NCBI RefSeq assembly: GCF_001592085.1
Contig: NZ_BCWD01000002.1
Location: 62,001 to 126,000, forward strand
DNA: 64,000 bases
Direction of reading: 5' to 3'
Origin: Levilactobacillus senmaizukei DSM 21775 = NBRC 103853
Lineage (GTDB): Bacteria; Bacillota; Bacilli; Lactobacillales; Lactobacillaceae
Position numbers and translations under genes: made by a program
Part shown: in pieces, positions 59,589 to 64,000 of the stretch
How positions within the stretch are numbered: position 1 is the stretch's first letter
Layout of the letters: each line of letters begins with the position of its first letter
The notes under the pieces: generated by a model
What the model was told of the DNA's origin: nothing
Databases searched by the model: none
What the model saw: only the letters and a program-made list of their open reading frames with translations

Positions 59589-60908
59589 TTAGTCACGGTG
59601 CTCCTGATGCCACCGTTTAATATAGTCCATTCGTTCCTTGAACCGCGGCTCACGCCCTTGGTCCGTGGGATGATAATATTCATGACCCTTCAGCATCGCG
59701 GGCATGGTCTCCATTTCGGTTAACTTATCCTTGGTGTCATGCGCATACTGGTAGTCGGCCCCATACCCCAAGTCCTTCATGAGCTTGGTGGGGGCGTTGC
59801 GAATCTGTAATGGCACCGGTTCATCGCGCGTCGTCTGCACATCCCGCTTGGCTTCGAGACTGGCCTTGTAGATCGCGTTTGATTTTGGCGCCAACGACAG
59901 GTAGCTCACGGCCTCGACCAGATGAACGTCACACTCCGGCATCCCCAGAAACTGACAGGCTTGAAAGACGTTGATCGCCACATTGAGGGCGTTCGTATCC
60001 GCCAGCCCAATATCCTCACTGGCGAAGCGCACCAGCCGACGGGCAATGTACAGCGGATCTTCCCCACCGGCCAACATCCGTGTCAGCCAATAGATGGCGG
60101 CATTGACGTCCGAATTACGCATCGATTTATGTAAGGCGGAAATAATATTGTAGTGTTCTTCACCCGTCTTGTCGTAAAGGACAAACTTCTGGCTAATCAA
60201 CTGCTTCAGGTCAGCCATGGTGACCGTCACCTGATCATCCTGCTTATCACCATTGAGCACGGCCATTTCCAGGGTATTCAGGGCCATTCGCGCATCCCCA
60301 TTGGCAAATTCAGCAATCGCGTGCCGCTCCTCGGAACCAATCTTGACGGTCACGTCAAAGCCATCGGGATTTTGGATGGCATTGGTTAAAAGTTCTTCAA
60401 TATCGGCCGTCTCAAGGGCTTTCAAAACGAAGACCTTACAGCGCGAAAGTAACGCGGCGTTGACCTCAAATGAGGGATTCTCCGTGGTGGCGCCAATCAG
60501 GATGATACTCCCACGCTCCACGTATGGCAGAAACGCATCCTGCTGGGCCTTATTGAACCGATGGATTTCATCCACGAAAACAATCGTCTGCTCGCCGATC
60601 TCGCGGTCACCCTCGGCCTGTTTCATAATGTCTTTAATCTTACGAATACTGCTGTCCACGGCACTGAAGCTCAGAAATTTGGCCTGCGTTTGCCGGGCGA
60701 TGATCTCGGCCAACGTGGTCTTGCCGACACCGGGCGGCCCCCAGAAGATCATCGATGACACCTGATCATTTTCAATCAGTTCACGCAGAATCTTCCCCGG
60801 ACCCAGTAGGTGGGTCTGCCCCACGAATTGGTCCAGCGTCTGGGGCCGCACCCGACTAGCCAACGGCGTGTTCTGCCGGTCATTCGAAAATAACGATTCT
60901 TGTTGCAC
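59589..60908 (-). CDS. rarA: Replication-associated recombination ATPase RarA
   Basis: A 439-residue AAA+ ATPase related to clamp loaders: LASRVRPQTLDQFVGQ, Walker A FWGPPGVGKTTLAE, Walker B IVFVDEIHRF, sensor 1 GATTENPSFEVN, and the MgsA/RarA C-terminal tetramerisation domain with PVPLQIRNAPTKLMKDLGYG. The start is a GTG (VQQESLF) at 60908 with AAGGGTGG upstream; the frame is open seventeen codons higher but without a site. Acts at stalled replication forks. Confidence 0.93.
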   Translation of the reverse strand: MQQESLFSNDRQNTPLASRVRPQTLDQFVGQTHLLGPGKILRELIENDQVSSMIFWGPPGVGKTTLAEIIARQTQAKFLSFSAVDSSIRKIKDIMKQAEGDREIGEQTIVFVDEIHRFNKAQQDAFLPYVERGSIILIGATTENPSFEVNAALLSRCKVFVLKALETADIEELLTNAIQNPDGFDVTVKIGSEERHAIAEFANGDARMALNTLEMAVLNGDKQDDQVTVTMADLKQLISQKFVLYDKTGEEHYNIISALHKSMRNSDVNAAIYWLTRMLAGGEDPLYIARRLVRFASEDIGLADTNALNVAINVFQACQFLGMPECDVHLVEAVSYLSLAPKSNAIYKASLEAKRDVQTTRDEPVPLQIRNAPTKLMKDLGYGADYQYAHDTKDKLTEMETMPAMLKGHEYYHPTDQGREPRFKERMDYIKRWHQEHRD

Positions 60909-60980
60909 GAGTCCCACCACCCTTTTAAGACCATGATAACCCGTTTCGCAAATGAACAACAGTCCTAACCCCTAAGTGGC

Positions 60981-62363
60981 TTAGCGGTCACTTTCGGGTA
61001 GGTTGGCCGTCTGATTCGCATAGCGGAAAGCCCCCCAGGCGAAGCCGATGCCAAAGCCAATGAGTGTGGGTACCAACCAGCCCAGGCCAAGGCTCGCAAA
61101 TGGCAAATATTGGTGATAGATACCTAACGCGGTATGAATCGGCGTGAACTGGCTAATCATGGCCGGCGCACTGTTTAGCATGTCAAGAATGGCGGGGAGA
61201 ATGGTGAACGCCATCGTAACCTTGTAAATGGTCCCGGCGTAAGGGCGGCTGGCAACCGTCAACGACAGCCCGATCAGTGCCAGAGCCAACGGGTACATCA
61301 ACATCAGCACGGGTAAGGACCAGGTGATGATGGTGTCCAGCCCGGCGTTAGCAACCAGGAAGGATAGGATCGTGGTAACCCATAGCCAGGTCCGGTAGCC
61401 CACCTTGGGAAATAGCTTATGGAAGTCTTGGGCAAACGAGGAAACCAAGCCAATTGCGGTCGTCAACACGCCTAGCGTCACCAGGGCCCCCAATAAGAGC
61501 GTCCCCACGCTACTGAAGTAGTGACCGACAATTTGGGATAAGGCCGTGCCACCGTTCGCAGATAACTTCAGTTGGCTCATGCTCAAGGCCCCGAGGAGCA
61601 CCAGACCAAAGTAGATAAGCACCTCTAACGAAATACTGATAATCCCGGCCTTCGCGGTTAATTTGGTCAGCTCGCGACCTTCGTATCCCAGACCCCGAAT
61701 GGCGTGGATCAGGGTGACACTCAGTGCCAGTAAGGCCACGGCGTCCAAGGTGTTGTAGCCTTCCAGCAACCCACCAATCGTAGCATTAGCTTGATAGGTA
61801 GCAGTTGGCGTCTGCGCCAGACTCCCCATTGGCTTCAGGAAGGCCACGATGAAGATGATGGCCAGTAGTGCGAGGAACCCCACGTTGAGGTACTTCCCAA
61901 CAATCTTTAGCAGATGTTGTTGATGGGTGGCAGCTAGATAGGTTGCCGCAAAAAACAATCCCGTAAAGAGCAACATGCCCAGCGTGGACCAGTGCTTGGG
62001 AATAAACGGTTGAACGGCCATCTCATAGGCGGTTGCAGCGGTCCGCGGCGTTGCGAAGAACGGCCCAATGGTCAAATGAACCAGAATAAGGAAGATGGCG
62101 GCGGCATGCTTGCCAACAGGACGGGCGAGGTCTAAGAGACCGTCACTCTTGGTCACCACCACGGCCAGGATCGCCAGTAAGGGGAACAGTGACCCCGAGA
62201 TCGCAAAGCCCAACGCGGCCAGGAACCAATTTGACCCAGCCATCTGTCCCAGGTGAACGGGAAAAATCAGGTTGCCGGAACCAAAAAACATGCCAAAGAT
62301 TAAGGAACTGACGACTAATAATTGACCCCAACTTTTCTTCGGTGCTGCATTTAATTCTTTCAT
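60981..62363 (-). CDS. brnQ: Branched-chain amino acid:cation symporter, BrnQ family
   Basis: A 460-residue LIVCS carrier with twelve helices: LIFPVHLGQMAGSNW near the start, FFATPRTAATAYEMAV and GYNTLDAVALLALS. The start at 62363 follows GGAGG by eight bases; an adjacent ATG at 62366 is also possible. It is under a T-box riboswitch. Close paralogue of the 62723-64000 gene. Confidence 0.92.
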   Translation of the reverse strand: MKELNAAPKKSWGQLLVVSSLIFGMFFGSGNLIFPVHLGQMAGSNWFLAALGFAISGSLFPLLAILAVVVTKSDGLLDLARPVGKHAAAIFLILVHLTIGPFFATPRTAATAYEMAVQPFIPKHWSTLGMLLFTGLFFAATYLAATHQQHLLKIVGKYLNVGFLALLAIIFIVAFLKPMGSLAQTPTATYQANATIGGLLEGYNTLDAVALLALSVTLIHAIRGLGYEGRELTKLTAKAGIISISLEVLIYFGLVLLGALSMSQLKLSANGGTALSQIVGHYFSSVGTLLLGALVTLGVLTTAIGLVSSFAQDFHKLFPKVGYRTWLWVTTILSFLVANAGLDTIITWSLPVLMLMYPLALALIGLSLTVASRPYAGTIYKVTMAFTILPAILDMLNSAPAMISQFTPIHTALGIYHQYLPFASLGLGWLVPTLIGFGIGFAWGAFRYANQTANLPESDR

Positions 62364-62407
62364 CATCAATTCCTCCATATCACTAATTTTTACCCGTAAA
62401 CGTCAAA

Positions 62408-62660
62408 AGAGCCCCTTTCCCACGAATGGGAAAAGGGCTCTACAAGCAGAACGGTACCACCTTTTTGTGATGGCAAGCCACCACACTCATCGCGGACTAA
62501 CATCCGCTAGCCAAATAATGGTGGCCACCACGACAGCCTTAGCAACTGTCGAACTCGGAATTAACCTTCACGAAACCTTGATGGTCACTTTGCACTAGCC
62601 GTGACTCCCTAAGCACCAATAGATCCGCTACTACTTTCTTCAACGTTTTATAAGTATTGT
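62408..62660 (-). promoter_or_regulatory. T-box riboswitch upstream of brnQ
   Basis: On the minus strand: stem I with GAAAGTAGTAGCGG and AGGGAGTCACGG, specifier region GAAGGTTAATTCC, core AAGGTGGTACCG (near 62452-62461) and terminator AGAGCCCTTTTCCCA/TGGGAAAGGGGCTCT with TTTT (62408-62441). The specifier region contains GUU (Val), UUA (Leu) and AUU (Ile), so I cannot decide which is read; all agree with a branched-chain amino acid carrier. Confidence 0.85.
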
Positions 62661-62665
62661 TTAGT

Positions 62666-62694
62666 ATCATATAACCCTGATTATTAAAAGTCAA
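62666..62694 (-). promoter_or_regulatory. Promoter of T-box brnQ leader
   Basis: -35 TTGACT (62689-62694), 17-base spacer, -10 TATGAT (62666-62671). It lies 29 bp below the upstream brnQ stop codon, with no terminator between. Confidence 0.85.
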
Positions 62695-62722
62695 TGGGTA
62701 AATTAAAACTAAATGAGAAGTT

Positions 62723-64000
62723 CTATTGGTCACTATCGGCCATCGTTGCCTGGCTGGCCCACCGGAAATGACCCCAGACCAGGCTAGCCACGAAGCCAAC
62801 CAGGGTTGGTACCATCCAGCCCAAGCCGAGACTGGCAAATGGGACAACCCCGTGATAGAACGTTAAGGCCGCGTGAACCGGAGCCCAGTTGGTCACAACT
62901 GCGGGCGCTGCGTTCAACATGTCGAGCACCGCTGGCAAGACCGTAAAGGCAATCGTGAACTTGTAGACCAGACCGGCGTATGGCCGTTTGGCAACCGTCA
63001 AGGAAACCAGGATTAAGGCCAGTGACAGCGGATATAACAACATCAAGACGGGCAATGACCAAGCGATGATGGTATCCAAACCGGCATTGGCCACCACGAA
63101 TGAAACGAACGTCGTCAGTCGTAGCCAGGAGAGATAGCTGACCCTAGGGAATAGCTTATGAAAGTCTTGGGCGAAGGACGTTACCAGGCCTAGTGCCGTG
63201 GTGAAGACCCCTAGCGTCACCAGGACGCCCAAGAATAAAGTCCCGAAGTTACTGAAGTAGTGGCCGACGATGGCTGATAACGCTACCCCGCCGTTGGCAG
63301 ATAGCTTGAGCTGACTCATACTGAAGGCCCCTAATAAAACCAGGCCGAAGTAGATGGCGATTTCTAAGACGATGCTTAACGTCCCGGCTTGCGCGGTTAA
63401 CTTGGTCAAAGCCCGATCACGGTAACCCAGGCCGCGAACCGCACGCACAAACGTTACACTTAAGGCCAACAGGGCCACGGCATCAACCGTATTGTAGCCT
63501 TCCAAGAGACCACTGATCGTGGCATTGGTTTGGTAGGCCATGGTTGGGGTGTGTTGCAGGCTTCCCATCGGATCGAAGAAGGCCACAACGAATAAGATCG
63601 CTAACATGCCTAGGAAGAAGGCATTTAAATACTTGCCGACGACCTTCAAGAGGTTACTCTGATGAGTTGCGAGGACGTAAGCCGCTCCGAAGAACAGACC
63701 CGTAAAGACCAGCATACCGACGGTGGTGAACTGCTTGGGTAGGAACGGTTGAACGGCCATTTCGTACGCGGTCGCGGCCGTCCGGGGCGTTCCGAAGAAG
63801 GGGCCGATGGTCAAATGAACCAAGACCAGGAAGACCGCCGCGTAATGCCGGCCGACTGGCTTGGCGAGATCGAACAGGCCATCACTCTTGGTCACCACCA
63901 CCGCTAGGATGGCGAGGAGTGGAAATAAAGACCCCGAAACCGCGAAGCCTAACGCCGCCATAAACCAGTTATGGCCGGCCATTTGTCCTAAATGAACGGG
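62723..64000 (-). CDS. brnQ: BrnQ-family carrier, 5' end beyond the window
   Basis: Partial: 425 residues visible, beginning within the PVHLGQMAGHNW segment that in the paralogue lies about 40 residues from the start. It matches the downstream BrnQ over the full visible length (FFGTPRTAATAYEMAV, GYNTVDAVALLALS, and the C-terminal helices). The in-frame ATG at 63982 is internal and not the start. Tandem duplication of the carrier is clear. Confidence 0.92.
   Translation of the reverse strand, partial: PVHLGQMAGHNWFMAALGFAVSGSLFPLLAILAVVVTKSDGLFDLAKPVGRHYAAVFLVLVHLTIGPFFGTPRTAATAYEMAVQPFLPKQFTTVGMLVFTGLFFGAAYVLATHQSNLLKVVGKYLNAFFLGMLAILFVVAFFDPMGSLQHTPTMAYQTNATISGLLEGYNTVDAVALLALSVTFVRAVRGLGYRDRALTKLTAQAGTLSIVLEIAIYFGLVLLGAFSMSQLKLSANGGVALSAIVGHYFSNFGTLFLGVLVTLGVFTTALGLVTSFAQDFHKLFPRVSYLSWLRLTTFVSFVVANAGLDTIIAWSLPVLMLLYPLSLALILVSLTVAKRPYAGLVYKFTIAFTVLPAVLDMLNAAPAVVTNWAPVHAALTFYHGVVPFASLGLGWMVPTLVGFVASLVWGHFRWASQATMADSDQ

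Overview
The window looks like chromosomal DNA of a heterofermentative lactobacillus, most probably Levilactobacillus (the L. brevis group) or a close relative. The grounds are a complete xylose locus (xylR, xylA, xylB and two XylT-type symporters of L. brevis length), two Nramp manganese transporters each paired with a universal stress protein, thiamine salvage without visible de novo genes, GMP reductase beside adenylosuccinate synthase, Tyr-type and branched-chain T-boxes, and strong AGGAGG ribosome sites with moderate GC. I see no rRNA, tRNA, transposase, phage gene or CRISPR array. Genus placement is an inference from gene content.

Layout. 1-2.7 kb: a small unit of an orphan sigma factor with DUF1659 and DUF2922 proteins, divergent from a secreted propeller-like protein. 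3-6 kb: a LexA-type SOS operon with a UvrX Y-family polymerase. 6.8-11 kb: an ABC exporter and the thiM-thiD-thiE salvage operon. 12-25.7 kb: housekeeping and membrane functions (SDR, FetAB, RlmD, DUF368 lipid-carrier transporter, GlpK, DNA glycosylase, hydrolases, phosphatase). 26-30 kb: purB facing away from purA-guaC, with PurR-type boxes between. 30-32 kb: three tandem paralogous small secreted proteins. 32-38 kb: two tandem mntH-usp cassettes and an NhaC-family transporter under a T-box with a UAC (Tyr) specifier. 39-48 kb: reductase, K+ channel, M20 peptidase, PEBP protein, Usp and YfhO. 49-58 kb: the xylose regulon, in which three promoters share one architecture (cre over the -35 element, XylR palindrome just below the -10). 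58-64 kb: reductase, ArsC, RarA and two BrnQ carriers, one with a T-box.

The most unusual content is between the genes. At least ten copies of an approximately 160-bp element (family B, 3.8 to 54.3 kb) keep the same three-stem cloverleaf-like fold, while the stem sequences differ between copies with matching changes on both sides and the loops stay conserved by subtype. Four longer relatives (family C) and a second family of about 120-bp hairpin repeats (family A, three copies) lie in the same gaps. Several family B and C copies lie between a stop codon and a terminator-like hairpin, in the sense direction of the gene. A separate candidate small RNA at 25.84-26.04 kb has five successive hairpins, four with C-rich or CU-rich loops, ending in a strong terminator. 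Tandem paralogy (mntH-usp, xylT, brnQ, secreted proteins) is a second theme.
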